Virus record (IMG/VR): IMGVR_UViG_3300027983_000139
Location: 1 to 21,414 of that record
Length of the DNA stretch: 21,414 nucleotides
Source: a virus
Strand: one strand, 5' to 3'
The notes under the pieces are model-generated. The model did not search any database. It was not told the origin of the DNA and saw nothing but the letters and a program-made list of their open reading frames with translations. A program made the position numbers and the translations under genes. The number at the start of each line of letters is the position of its first letter. Position 1 is the first letter of the stretch. Shown here one piece after another: positions 12,653 to 21,414 of the stretch.

Positions 12653-14227
12653 ATGGCAACAGAAGCAAGAACCCCAGGTGATAATATATTTGAAGGCCCT
12701 GGTCCCTTTTTGGCTGTGGTGCGCAATCACTTAGACACCGAGTACATGGGTTCACTAGAAGTTGAATTGTTAAAATCATCAACTGAAGGAAACACCACAG
12801 ACGTTACTGGCGAAATGGCAATAGTAAGTTATCTAAGTCCGTTTTACGGAATTACACCTTACGACGGAACAAGCGACAACGACGGATTTGATTATACTCA
12901 AAAAAGTTACGGAATGTGGGCAGTGCCACCGGACGTCGGGACACAAGTACTAGTTATATTTGCAGAAGGAAATAAAAGTCGAGGATTTTGGATCGGCTGT
13001 GTACAAGAAAAGTTTATGAACTTTATGGTACCTGGAAATGCAAGTACAAAATACAACAAAGAAAATCAAACTGCAATTTCTCCTGTTGGAGAATACAACA
13101 AAAGAAATGAACCAGGCGTTGGTAACGACCCTACGCAGTTTTTAAAACCTGTTAACACAGATGCAATAGCACAACTTACTAAAGCCGGCTTACTTAGTGA
13201 TCCAATTAGAGGCACTACTAGTTCCAGTGCTAGACGAGAAGTACCTAGTATGGTATTTGGAATGAGTACACCTGGCCCGCTAGACCGTAGACCAGGAAAG
13301 CCTAAAGTAAAAGTAGGTGCTGAAAATGCACAAACAGAAATTCCATCATCGAGACTAACTGGTTCAACTTTTGTAATGGATGATGGCGATCCTAGTTTGT
13401 ATAGAAAAGGCCCAGCTGCAACAACTCCTAGTGAATATGCAACATTAGATCAAGGCGGTGATCCAACACTGCCTATGAACGAATTAGTAAGAATTAGAAC
13501 ACGTACAGGACATCAGATACTTTTCCACAATACAGAAGACTTAGTGTATATTGCACACGGAAGTGGTCAAAGTTGGATTGAAATGACAGCCGGCGGAGCA
13601 ATAGAAGTTTATTCAAAAAACAATATTAGTTTTAAATCAGATAATGATATAAATTTTACTGCTGCAAAAAATATTAATTTAAAAGCTGGAGCAGATGTTA
13701 ATATAGTTGCAGCAAATCAGATGGCAACACAAACTGGTGCAAACTGGGATTTATTAGTGGGCGCTGACGGTAGATTAACTTGCGCAGGAACTAGTAATAT
13801 TGCTAGTGCAGGCCATTACGAAACTGCATCGGTTATACATATGAACGGGCCGTCGGCAGCAGTTGCTGCGGCCCCGTCTCCGCCATCGGTAATACCTAGC
13901 GGATCAGGAAGTGCATCTGGAACTCCGGTTGCTGTAAAAGACGGTGCTACAGTGCCTTTAGGAGATACGTATGAAAAATGTGCTCCGGGTACAGTTGCAG
14001 CATCGGGATTAACATCAGCAGAACGAGCAGCAATAAGTAATACAACTGTTACAAGCACACCTTCGAGAAATGCATCAGGTGCAAGTTCCGAAGGAGCAGC
14101 AGGAGAAGCAGAAGCAAGAGCAGGAGCAGTTACTACACCGCCTTATGATGATGCTATTTTAAGGCAAGCAAGAGCCGGAGCAGCAACAGTTACTAGTACT
14201 CTGTCTAGAACAGGCCGACAAGATTAA
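12653..14227 (+). CDS. gp5: gp5-like baseplate hub spike protein without lysozyme domain
   Basis: The 524-residue protein starts with ATG after AAGGAATAAACA. Residues about 18-120 form the OB-fold domain (FLAVVRNHLDTEYMGSLEVELL, then VGTQVLVIFAEGN and GFWIGC). A linker follows where T4 gp5 has its lysozyme; no lysozyme catalytic pattern is visible. Residues about 285-375 are the beta-helix spike: LVRIRTRTGHQILFHNTE, then a run of short repeats (EMTAGGAIEVYS, NISFKSDNDINFTAAKNINLKAGADVNIVA) like the VgrG/gp5 triple helix that pierces the outer membrane. Residues 385-470 are a Pro/Ser/Ala linker. The C-terminus carries SEGAAGEAEAR (478-488) and YDDAILRQARA (498-508), shared with the upstream hub protein, and could reach the spike tip. 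Confidence 0.88.
   Translation: MATEARTPGDNIFEGPGPFLAVVRNHLDTEYMGSLEVELLKSSTEGNTTDVTGEMAIVSYLSPFYGITPYDGTSDNDGFDYTQKSYGMWAVPPDVGTQVLVIFAEGNKSRGFWIGCVQEKFMNFMVPGNASTKYNKENQTAISPVGEYNKRNEPGVGNDPTQFLKPVNTDAIAQLTKAGLLSDPIRGTTSSSARREVPSMVFGMSTPGPLDRRPGKPKVKVGAENAQTEIPSSRLTGSTFVMDDGDPSLYRKGPAATTPSEYATLDQGGDPTLPMNELVRIRTRTGHQILFHNTEDLVYIAHGSGQSWIEMTAGGAIEVYSKNNISFKSDNDINFTAAKNINLKAGADVNIVAANQMATQTGANWDLLVGADGRLTCAGTSNIASAGHYETASVIHMNGPSAAVAAAPSPPSVIPSGSGSASGTPVAVKDGATVPLGDTYEKCAPGTVAASGLTSAERAAISNTTVTSTPSRNASGASSEGAAGEAEARAGAVTTPPYDDAILRQARAGAATVTSTLSRTGRQD
14078..14176 (+). repeat. SEGxAGEA and YDDAxLR motif, gp5 C-terminus
   Basis: GASSEGAAGEAEAR (14078-14119) and, eight codons later, YDDAILRQARA (14144-14176). 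They match the C-terminal elements of the upstream 915-residue protein in order and near-identical sequence, though the rest of the two proteins differ. Confidence 0.85.
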
Positions 14228-14239
14228 GGTAAATACAGT

Positions 14240-14689
14240 ATGAGCACACTAGAGAAAAATCTTTATAAACAAATTACTGTAAAAGGTACTACTCGTCCTG
14301 ACTATGGTATAGGTGAAAAAACCTATAGGGGATTTTCTACAGTTAATCCAAACAATGTTGGATTTCAACTGTATGATTTACAAATTGTAAAACAAGATAT
14401 TATTAATCACTTTCATATTCGTCAAGGCGAACTTTTAAGCAATCCTAATTTTGGTACAATTATTTGGGACATTCTATATGAACCATTAACTGAAAATATC
14501 AAACAGATTATTGCTGAAAATGTAACTACTATTATTAACTACGATCCTAGAGTAAGTGTTACTAACATAGTAGTTGATCAGTACGAAAGTGGCTTACAAA
14601 TAGAAGCAACATTGATATTTTTACCCTACAATATTGTAGAAAATATGCAATTAATATTTGACCAAAATAACGGATTTTTAGCCAATTAA
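14240..14689 (+). CDS. gp25: gp25-like baseplate wedge protein
   Basis: This 149-residue protein belongs to the gpW/gp25 family. The core shows the family order: a central helix-strand region with IRQGELLSNPNFGTIIWDILYEPLTENIKQIIAENV, including the conserved W-x-x-L-Y-E-P element, then INYDPRVSVTNIVV and a final strand region ending LIFLPYNIVENMQLIF. Length is near T4 gp25 (132), with a short N-terminal extension containing Tyr/Gly-rich GIGEKTYRGF. gp25 is the conserved wedge/sheath-initiator subunit of contractile injection systems and contacts gp6 and gp53. It starts 12 bases after gp5, with AAGGT overlapping the gp5 stop. Confidence 0.93.
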   Translation: MSTLEKNLYKQITVKGTTRPDYGIGEKTYRGFSTVNPNNVGFQLYDLQIVKQDIINHFHIRQGELLSNPNFGTIIWDILYEPLTENIKQIIAENVTTIINYDPRVSVTNIVVDQYESGLQIEATLIFLPYNIVENMQLIFDQNNGFLAN

Positions 14690-14713
14690 TTATATACGTG
14701 GTTTATTCAAATT

Positions 14714-14723
14714 AATAAATACA
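14714..14723 (+). promoter_or_regulatory. Late-type promoter element for gp6
   Basis: AATAAATACA in the 60-base gap between gp25 and gp6 matches the ATAAATAC element found before other structural genes. Predicted leader of about 23 bases includes AGAGGAA, ten bases before the gp6 ATG. This gap is one of the few in the block, consistent with a fresh late promoter. Confidence 0.55.
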
Positions 14724-14749
14724 CTATAAGTTAAGAGGAAAGCAAATCC

Positions 14750-17700
14750 ATGTCAAGTACAGACAGACAAAACCGTTTATTAGTAGCAGAAGATTGGAAG
14801 CGTATCTATCAGAGTTATAGAAACGCCGACTTCAAATCATACGACTTTGACAATTTACGTCGAACAATGATCAATTACATTCGTCAAAATTATCCAGAAG
14901 ATTTTAACGATTACATTGAAAGTTCAGAGTACCTTGCACTTATTGATCTAATTGCTTTCCTAGGTCAAAACATTGCTTTCCGTACTGACTTAAATGCACG
15001 TGAAAACTTTTTAGAGCTTGCAGAACGTAGAGAATCAGTTCTCCGTCTTGCACGTTTGCTTTCCTACAATCCTAAACGTAATCAAGCAGCAAACGGGTTG
15101 CTTAAAATTGAAAGTGTTAACACAACAGAAGTTGTTAGAGATTCAAATAACATAAACTTAGCAAACCAAACAGTTATCTGGAACGATCCAAGCAACCCTA
15201 ATTGGCAAGAACAATTTACTAAAATTTTAAATGCAGCGCTGCCTGTTAATTCTAGTATTGGACGCCCTGCAAAAAAAGATACAGTTGCAGGTGTACCTAC
15301 AGAGCAGTATAGATTAAGTAGTGCTAATACTGAATTGCCAGTATACGGATTTAATAAAACAATTAGCGGATCAACTAGTAGATTTGAAATTGTCTCAACT
15401 GATGTAGACAACGGCGAAATTAAAGAAGAAGCACCGTTTCCAGGAAACAACTTTGCATTCCTTTACAGAAACGACGGCAAAGGTCCTGCAAGTTCTAATA
15501 CTGGTTACTTCTGTCACTTTAGACAAGGTGCAATGGACCAAGGTACATTTACAGTTGACAGTCCGAGTACTAATCAAGTTGTTGCAATTGATGCAACTAA
15601 TATTAATAACTCTGATGTATGGTTGTATAAAGTTGACAACTTTGGTCTTGAAGAAGAACTATGGTCAAAGGTTGATGCTGTTGAAGGCAACAACGTAATC
15701 TACAATAGTTTAAGCAAAAGTATTAGAAACATCTACAGTGTACTTACAAGAGCAAATGATAGAATCAGTTTAATATTCTCTGATGGTACATTTGGTAACT
15801 TGCCACAAGGTAATTTTAGAGTATATTACAGAACAAGTAAAAATCAGCGTATCGTAATTGAGCCGGCAGATATGCGCGGTGTTAGTATTAAAGTTCCGTA
15901 CATCAGTAAAACTGGTAAAACAGAACAGGTTACAATGGTATTTCAATTAAAGTATACTGTTGATAATGCAAGTTCAAGCGAATCAAGTGCAAGTATTAAA
16001 CGCAATGCACCTGCAACTTACTACACACAGAACAGAATGATAACTGCTGAAGATTATCAAATTGCTCCGTTAAGTATTAGTCAAGAAATTATTAAAGTAA
16101 AAAGTGTTAACAGAACTGCAAGCGGAATTAGTCGTTATCTAGATCTAGTAGATGCAACTGGAAAATACTCTAAAACTAACTTGTTTGGCATCGATGGTAT
16201 TATAACAAAAGAGTTTTTAATACCTAAATTAAAATTTAGTTTTATTTCTAAAACTGATATTGAAGGTGCAATTGCAAATATTATAGAACCTATACTCACT
16301 GATAAAAAAATTAAAAACTATTACTATAATAGTTTTCCTAAAACTCTAGTAGGCGACTTAGGAATAACTTGGAATAGTCAAACAGTCGATACAAATCAAA
16401 ATACAGGATATTTTACTAACACCGTTGGCACACGTTCTCAGCTAAGTGCATTTACTGCAAGTACATTGAAATTATTAAAACCAGGAACACTTGTTAAATT
16501 TGAACCACCGGTAGGAAAGTATTTTCAAAGTGAAAATGATAATAAATTAGGTAATATACTTAGTTCGGGTATACCGTCAGGCGGCACGTTATACAAATGG
16601 ACTAAAATTATCAGTGTAGTAGGCGACGGAACAGCAACAAATGCAGACGGCACCGGACCAGTAATGCTTAATGATAATATTCCAGGTGATTTACTGGACG
16701 TAGCAAATCGTGCAAGGCTTACACAAATAATACCTAGACTAGCAACAGAATTACAACCAGCTGTTTCTCTACAATTGATTGATCAAGTATTTGCATACAA
16801 TAGCTTTGGTTTAAGATTTGACGTTAATATAGGCGAATGGCGAATAGTTACAACTAACAACTTAAACATTGACAGTCTCTTTAGTATTGGTAAAACTGGT
16901 GATACAACTAATCAACAATTAGATGCAAGTTGGTTATTACTGTTTGAAACAAACGGTGAAACATATACAATTACATATCGTGCTAGTAGATATGTATTTG
17001 AAAGTGCTGAAGAAATTAGATTCTATTTTGATAGCTCGGATAAAATTTACAACAATAGAACTGGTAAAATTATTAAAGATAAAATTTCAGTTTTAAACAT
17101 TAATAAGTCTCCTGATTTAACTTCGCCGTTTGCTGTTGATTTTGATTGGGAAATCGTTGAAGAATATAGAGACGCCGAAGGTTATGTAGACAGTAGCAAA
17201 ATTCAAGTTAGCTTTTTTGACGGTGACGACGACGGTGTAGTTGATGATCCTCAAATATTTGATGAAATAGTAAATGAAACTGTTAATCCGTTAACCAAGT
17301 ATGTATTTCAATTAAAGACAACTACTATTGATGGTGTAGAAGAATATAATTATATTTCAACAGCCGTTTCAACGGACCTTGGAAAATATGTATTCTCAGA
17401 TGGTACAGGCAGTATACAAGTAATTGATACTAAGATTTCTTTATCTAATACAACAATGGCTGATAATAATCAAATATTTTATTTTATAGCAGAAGATTTA
17501 TTTCAGATTTTAAATAAAACAACAGGCGTTCTTACTACGACACAAAGCTATCTTGCTAAAATTGGTCGCGATAAACTTAAATTTCATTATGTACATGCAG
17601 CAGATGCAAGTAGCAGAATTGACCCAAGTGTAAGTAATATTGTAGATGTGTATCTATTAACAAAGTCATATGATAATAACTTTAGGCTTTATATTGACGG

Positions 17701-18265
17701 CACAGTAAGTACAAAACCTCTTTCACCGAGTAGTGATCAATTGTATTTAAATTACGGACAATCACTTAACAAAATTAAGTCAATTAGTGACGAAATTATT
17801 TATCATCCAGTTAAGTATAAGATACTGTTTGGAGAAATAGCCGATGCAACACTACAAGCAAAATTTAAAATTGTAAAGAATCCTGATATTGTGATTAACG
17901 ATAATGACATTAAAACTAGAGTAATTGCAGCAATCAATGAATTTTTTGCTCTAGAAAATTGGGAGTTTGGAGAACCGTTCTATTTTACAGAGTTGAGCAC
18001 ATACGTTATGCAACAATTAACACCTAACTTAGTAACATTTGTAATAGTTCCAAACCAAGCAGCACAAACGTTTGGTAGTTTATTTGAAATAAAATCAGAG
18101 TCTGATGAAATTTTTATAAGCGCAGCAACTGTTGCTGACATTGAACTAATTGACGCTGTAACTGCTACAAGGCTTCGTTCAAGTGGTGCTATTACTACAA
18201 ATGCAACAACAGTTAACACAGGTTTAACAAGCAGTGGATTATCTATAACTGGAGGGCCTTATTAA
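14750..18265 (+). CDS. gp6: gp6-like baseplate wedge protein, oversized
   Basis: The 1171-residue protein is nearly twice T4 gp6 (660). The N-terminal 150 residues carry the gp6 / baseplate-J type signature: YDFDNLRRTMINYIRQNYPEDF, then SEYLALIDLIAFLGQNIAFRTDLNARENFLELAERRESVLRLARLLSYNPKR (positions about 27-105), where two gp6 arms dimerise. The middle is long and strand-rich with many Asp/Asn/Tyr turns. The C-terminal 150 residues (TRVIAAINEFFALENWEFGEPFYFTELSTYVMQQL near 1050-1085) resemble the C-terminal dimerisation domain of gp6 and P2 gpJ proteins. gp6 forms the inner ring of the baseplate wedge. The extra mass lies between the two conserved ends. The next gene starts two bases after this stop. 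Confidence 0.88.
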   Translation: MSSTDRQNRLLVAEDWKRIYQSYRNADFKSYDFDNLRRTMINYIRQNYPEDFNDYIESSEYLALIDLIAFLGQNIAFRTDLNARENFLELAERRESVLRLARLLSYNPKRNQAANGLLKIESVNTTEVVRDSNNINLANQTVIWNDPSNPNWQEQFTKILNAALPVNSSIGRPAKKDTVAGVPTEQYRLSSANTELPVYGFNKTISGSTSRFEIVSTDVDNGEIKEEAPFPGNNFAFLYRNDGKGPASSNTGYFCHFRQGAMDQGTFTVDSPSTNQVVAIDATNINNSDVWLYKVDNFGLEEELWSKVDAVEGNNVIYNSLSKSIRNIYSVLTRANDRISLIFSDGTFGNLPQGNFRVYYRTSKNQRIVIEPADMRGVSIKVPYISKTGKTEQVTMVFQLKYTVDNASSSESSASIKRNAPATYYTQNRMITAEDYQIAPLSISQEIIKVKSVNRTASGISRYLDLVDATGKYSKTNLFGIDGIITKEFLIPKLKFSFISKTDIEGAIANIIEPILTDKKIKNYYYNSFPKTLVGDLGITWNSQTVDTNQNTGYFTNTVGTRSQLSAFTASTLKLLKPGTLVKFEPPVGKYFQSENDNKLGNILSSGIPSGGTLYKWTKIISVVGDGTATNADGTGPVMLNDNIPGDLLDVANRARLTQIIPRLATELQPAVSLQLIDQVFAYNSFGLRFDVNIGEWRIVTTNNLNIDSLFSIGKTGDTTNQQLDASWLLLFETNGETYTITYRASRYVFESAEEIRFYFDSSDKIYNNRTGKIIKDKISVLNINKSPDLTSPFAVDFDWEIVEEYRDAEGYVDSSKIQVSFFDGDDDGVVDDPQIFDEIVNETVNPLTKYVFQLKTTTIDGVEEYNYISTAVSTDLGKYVFSDGTGSIQVIDTKISLSNTTMADNNQIFYFIAEDLFQILNKTTGVLTTTQSYLAKIGRDKLKFHYVHAADASSRIDPSVSNIVDVYLLTKSYDNNFRLYIDGTVSTKPLSPSSDQLYLNYGQSLNKIKSISDEIIYHPVKYKILFGEIADATLQAKFKIVKNPDIVINDNDIKTRVIAAINEFFALENWEFGEPFYFTELSTYVMQQLTPNLVTFVIVPNQAAQTFGSLFEIKSESDEIFISAATVADIELIDAVTATRLRSSGAITTNATTVNTGLTSSGLSITGGPY

Positions 18266-18267
18266 TA

Positions 18268-21200
18268 ATGTCTTACGATAACGACCAAAATGAATCAGCG
18301 TTGCCAGCAGACGGCACTAACAAACGCAGCAGTGAATCTTTCCTTCCAAGATTTTTTAGAACAATTCCAAACAAGAAGTTTTTAAATAGTACATTAGACC
18401 AATTAATACAGCCAGGCGTAGTTCAAAAACTCAACGGATATATTGGTAGAGAAACTGCTAGAGCATTTACTGCGAGTGACAATTATATCGGTGATGTATC
18501 AGCTGATAGGTTTAACTATCAATTAGAACCAGCGGCAGTTATCAAAGACAATTTAGATAATGTTACTTTTTACAAAGACTATAACGACTTTGTTAATCAG
18601 TTAAACAATTTTAATAAATCTAACGACAATCATAGTGTGTTCAACCAGCAAGAACAATATGCATGGAATCCTAATATTGATTGGGATAAGTTTAGTAACT
18701 TTCGTGAATACTACTGGTTACCTTTAGGTCCGCAGACAATTGGAATTGCAGGGAATACAGTTGATGTTGAAAGTACTTACACTGTTCGCATCGGTGATAA
18801 TGTTGATAATAACACTTATGTATTCAGTCCAGACGGATTAACACAAAACCCTACAATTACTCTTTATAGAGGAATTACCTACAAGTTTGATATTGATACT
18901 CCAAACTTACCATTTACAATTAAGACAAAGAGAACACTTGAAGACGGATTTGAGTTAGATAGTTCAAGTATTCTAGTGCTTGAAGGTGTTAGTGTACAGG
19001 GACTAGAAAAAGGTATTAGTACATTACAATTAGGTACAGATACCCCTGAAGTATTATACTATGTAGCAGCAAACGACCTAGAAGCAAGTGGTACTATTAT
19101 TGTTAAAGACATTAGCGAAGCAACTTTTATTGATGTTGAAAAAGAAGTAGTCGGTAAGCGTTTCTATAAAAGTAGTAATGGTATAGAACTATCAAACGGA
19201 ATGAAAATTGAGTTTACCGGCGAAGTAGAACCCGCTGCTTATGCAAACGTTACATTTTATGTTGAAGGTGTTGGTAGTCGTATTAATCTTATTGCAGAAA
19301 CAAGTTTAAATGTTCCAACAGCATTTACTGCTAATATTGATGTAGAATTTGATGCACAAGGATTTGATAGACTTCCTTACAGCGTAGCAATTGGCTATCC
19401 AGAAGATAAAGATTACATCGTAATCAATCGTGCAAGTATCGACGGCAACTTGTGGAGTCGTTATAACCGTTGGTTTCATAAAAGTGTTATTGAAACAGCA
19501 GCAACAGCAAATGGACAAATTGTTGATGTAGATCAGTTACAACGTGCTAAACGTCCTATTATTGAATTTGAAGCAGATCTAAAATTAAATCAATTTGGTA
19601 CTGTTGCTAAAACAGATGTTAATTTAGTTGATGATTTTACGATAGATGCATTTTCAACTATTGAAGGATCGCCAGGATACAACGTTGATGGCATTGATCT
19701 TGCCGACGGCATGCGTATTATGTTTACAGCAGACACTGATATATTAGTATCTGGTCGAATTTTTAAAGTTCAATTTATTAACTTTGCAAGTGGTGCCGCA
19801 ACTAACAGGCAAATCACATTAATTCCAGAAACTGATTCAGTTCCACAAACTAATGAAGTTGTGTTAGTATTAAATGGCACAACTTACAAAGGTAAGATGT
19901 TGTATTATACTGGTATAGAGTGGAAACTTACACAAGATAAAACACAAGCTAATCAGCCTCCGTTATTTGATATTTTTGATATTAACGGTAAATCTTATGC
20001 AGACACAACTGTATACCCGTCTTCAACATTTGCAGGGAACAAACTGTTTAGTTATCGAGTAGGAAATGGCACACCTGATGACGAGTTAAAGTTTCCACTT
20101 TCTTATAGAAGTATTAATAATGTCGGTGACATTGTTTTTGATTTTAATTTATTATTTGATTCGTTTACCTACACATCTGTAAATAACGCTTTTACTAAAA
20201 ATACTGATATTGGATTTTTAAGAAAATATTCTGCATTAGATACATATATTACCTTATCAGGTTGGAAAAAAATTAATGTACTTAGCGAACAACTAGTAAT
20301 TAGACAATATATATTTGACAATACTAGTGTTGGGTTTATTATTGACATGTATGACAATAGTGGCCTATTAACTGATCTTTGGACAAGAGTATATTTAAAC
20401 AATAAATTACAATTTGAAGGTACAGATTATACTATTACTACTAATGTTAATAATAATGCAATAGTAACATTTATAAATTCATTAACTTTAAATGACGTAG
20501 TTCTTATTAAGGCACGTAGTGCAGCTACAAAAAATGCAAACGGGTATTATGAAATTCCAGCTTCCTTAGAAAGAAATCCTGGAAATGAAAATATTACAGA
20601 ATTTACGCTTGGCGAAGTAAATGATCACGTTGCTACTATTGTAGAACAAAATGATGAATTTGTAGGAACATATCCGGGTACAAGTAATTTAAGAGATATT
20701 GGAAATGTAACAGAACTAGGTCGTAGATTTGTACAACATAGTTCACCAATGAATCTTGCAATGTATCATATGTTAGATAACGATGCAAATGTTGTAAAAA
20801 GTTTAAAGTTTGCAATGCTGCAATACTCAACTTTTAAAAGATTATTCTTACAGACAGCAGAAGATATAAGTTTTAGCGGTACTATTAAATCACATGTAGA
20901 TGCAATTCTAACAGAAATTAATAAAGATAAAACTTCTACACAACCGTTTTTCTTTAGTGACATGATTCCTACCGGTGCAACTAAGAAACTAACTACTGCC
21001 GTAATTGATGCCGACGAATTGTATTACCCGTTGTCAACAGCATTTTCATTAAGTACACCTTCAAGAATAGCAGTGCAAGTATACTTAAATGAAGTACAAT
21101 TAGTTCAAGGTAGAGATTATACGTTTAACACTGAAGGTTATGTTTTAATTACAGCGGCTAAACAGCCTGATGATATAGTTGATATATATGAATATGAAAC

Positions 21201-21414
21201 TACTAACGGCAGTTACGTTCCACCTACGCCAAGCAAGCTAGGCCTGTATCCTTCATACGAGCCTGCAAAATACTTAGACGATACCTATCAAACTCCGAGA
21301 TATATTATTCAAGGACACGACGGTAGTAAGATTGCAGCGTTTGATGATTATAGAGATGACTTATTACTAGAACTTGAAAAAAGAATTTTTAATAACATTA
21401 AAGTAGGATACGAT
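18268..21414 (+). CDS. Giant baseplate/virion structural protein after gp6 (3' end outside window)
   Basis: An open frame runs without a stop from ATG 18268 to the window edge, 1049 codons so far. GGAGGG lies 12-17 bases upstream at the end of gp6, so it is cotranscribed with gp6. The N-terminus (FLPRFFRTIPNKKFLNSTLDQLIQPG, later NPNIDWDKFSNFREYYWLPLGP) and the closing region (IQGHDGSKIAAFDDYRDDLLLELEKRIFNNIK) look like the giant structural proteins encoded next to gp6 in marine T4-like phages. Between them are repeated strand-rich segments with Asp/Asn/Gly turns. No catalytic motif, signal peptide or membrane segment is visible. Position matches T4 gp7 (1032 residues, the wedge core next to gp6), so a wedge role is plausible, but homology to gp7 cannot be claimed from sequence. 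Confidence 0.85.
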   Translation, partial: MSYDNDQNESALPADGTNKRSSESFLPRFFRTIPNKKFLNSTLDQLIQPGVVQKLNGYIGRETARAFTASDNYIGDVSADRFNYQLEPAAVIKDNLDNVTFYKDYNDFVNQLNNFNKSNDNHSVFNQQEQYAWNPNIDWDKFSNFREYYWLPLGPQTIGIAGNTVDVESTYTVRIGDNVDNNTYVFSPDGLTQNPTITLYRGITYKFDIDTPNLPFTIKTKRTLEDGFELDSSSILVLEGVSVQGLEKGISTLQLGTDTPEVLYYVAANDLEASGTIIVKDISEATFIDVEKEVVGKRFYKSSNGIELSNGMKIEFTGEVEPAAYANVTFYVEGVGSRINLIAETSLNVPTAFTANIDVEFDAQGFDRLPYSVAIGYPEDKDYIVINRASIDGNLWSRYNRWFHKSVIETAATANGQIVDVDQLQRAKRPIIEFEADLKLNQFGTVAKTDVNLVDDFTIDAFSTIEGSPGYNVDGIDLADGMRIMFTADTDILVSGRIFKVQFINFASGAATNRQITLIPETDSVPQTNEVVLVLNGTTYKGKMLYYTGIEWKLTQDKTQANQPPLFDIFDINGKSYADTTVYPSSTFAGNKLFSYRVGNGTPDDELKFPLSYRSINNVGDIVFDFNLLFDSFTYTSVNNAFTKNTDIGFLRKYSALDTYITLSGWKKINVLSEQLVIRQYIFDNTSVGFIIDMYDNSGLLTDLWTRVYLNNKLQFEGTDYTITTNVNNNAIVTFINSLTLNDVVLIKARSAATKNANGYYEIPASLERNPGNENITEFTLGEVNDHVATIVEQNDEFVGTYPGTSNLRDIGNVTELGRRFVQHSSPMNLAMYHMLDNDANVVKSLKFAMLQYSTFKRLFLQTAEDISFSGTIKSHVDAILTEINKDKTSTQPFFFSDMIPTGATKKLTTAVIDADELYYPLSTAFSLSTPSRIAVQVYLNEVQLVQGRDYTFNTEGYVLITAAKQPDDIVDIYEYETTNGSYVPPTPSKLGLYPSYEPAKYLDDTYQTPRYIIQGHDGSKIAAFDDYRDDLLLELEKRIFNNIKVGYD

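Noticed and set aside
14228-14237. TAAATACAG sequence just before gp25 as a late promoter
   Set aside because: It ends two to three bases before the gp25 ATG, so transcription from it would start inside the gene and miss the ribosome site.

Overview
The window is a piece of the genome of a T4-like, contractile-tailed bacteriophage. It is AT-rich, tightly packed and switches strand repeatedly. The gene set is diagnostic: a late sigma factor (gp55), the SbcCD-like recombination nuclease pair (gp46/gp47), and a run of baseplate genes with recognisable gp53, gp5, gp25 and gp6 families. The gp5 homologue has no lysozyme domain, gp53 is short and the wedge and hub proteins are oversized. These traits suggest the marine T4-like phages of cyanobacteria or alphaproteobacteria such as Pelagibacter. 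The host is an inference; nothing in the sequence fixes it.

Layout. (1) 1-1733, minus: a tape-measure-like structural protein running off the left edge. (2) 1806-2863, plus: a gp26-like baseplate hub/tail assembly protein whose reading frame appears to continue in the -1 frame through an in-phase T TTT TTC slippery heptamer. (3) 2844-3710, minus: an unrecognised, late-expressed protein with a glycine-rich membrane hairpin. (4) 3711-3895: a gene-free spacer with strong inverted repeats. (5) 3896-8625, minus: the replication/recombination/transcription block, which in order of transcription is gp55, gp47, gp46, a 70-residue basic protein, a GIY-YIG nuclease-like protein, a GC-richer apparently non-coding island (4153-4308), and a small unknown ORF. 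(6) 8707-21414, plus: the baseplate block, in order a tube-cap-like protein, gp53, a 915-residue hub protein, gp5, gp25, gp6, and a giant structural protein that runs off the right edge.

Regulation is legible. Two textbook bacterial sigma-70 promoters (TTGACA, 17-base spacer, TATAAT or TATACT) point into gp55 and gp47, which suggests direct transcription by unmodified host polymerase. The structural genes instead have ATAAATA-type elements like the T4 late -10 box, the kind of site gp55-loaded polymerase recognises: a mirror-image divergent pair between the tape measure and gp26 genes, and single copies before the membrane-hairpin protein, gp6 and (weaker) the tube-cap gene. The inferred circuit is that host polymerase makes gp55 and the recombination proteins, then gp55 turns on the tail genes on both sides.

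The most unusual points are the predicted -1 frameshift beside the tape measure gene, a two-part C-terminal motif shared by the neighbouring 915-residue hub protein and gp5, the structured-looking GC-richer island at 4153-4308, and a long N-terminal extension on gp55. No tRNA, CRISPR array, insertion sequence or integrase was seen. No stretch longer than 300 bases lacks a gene.
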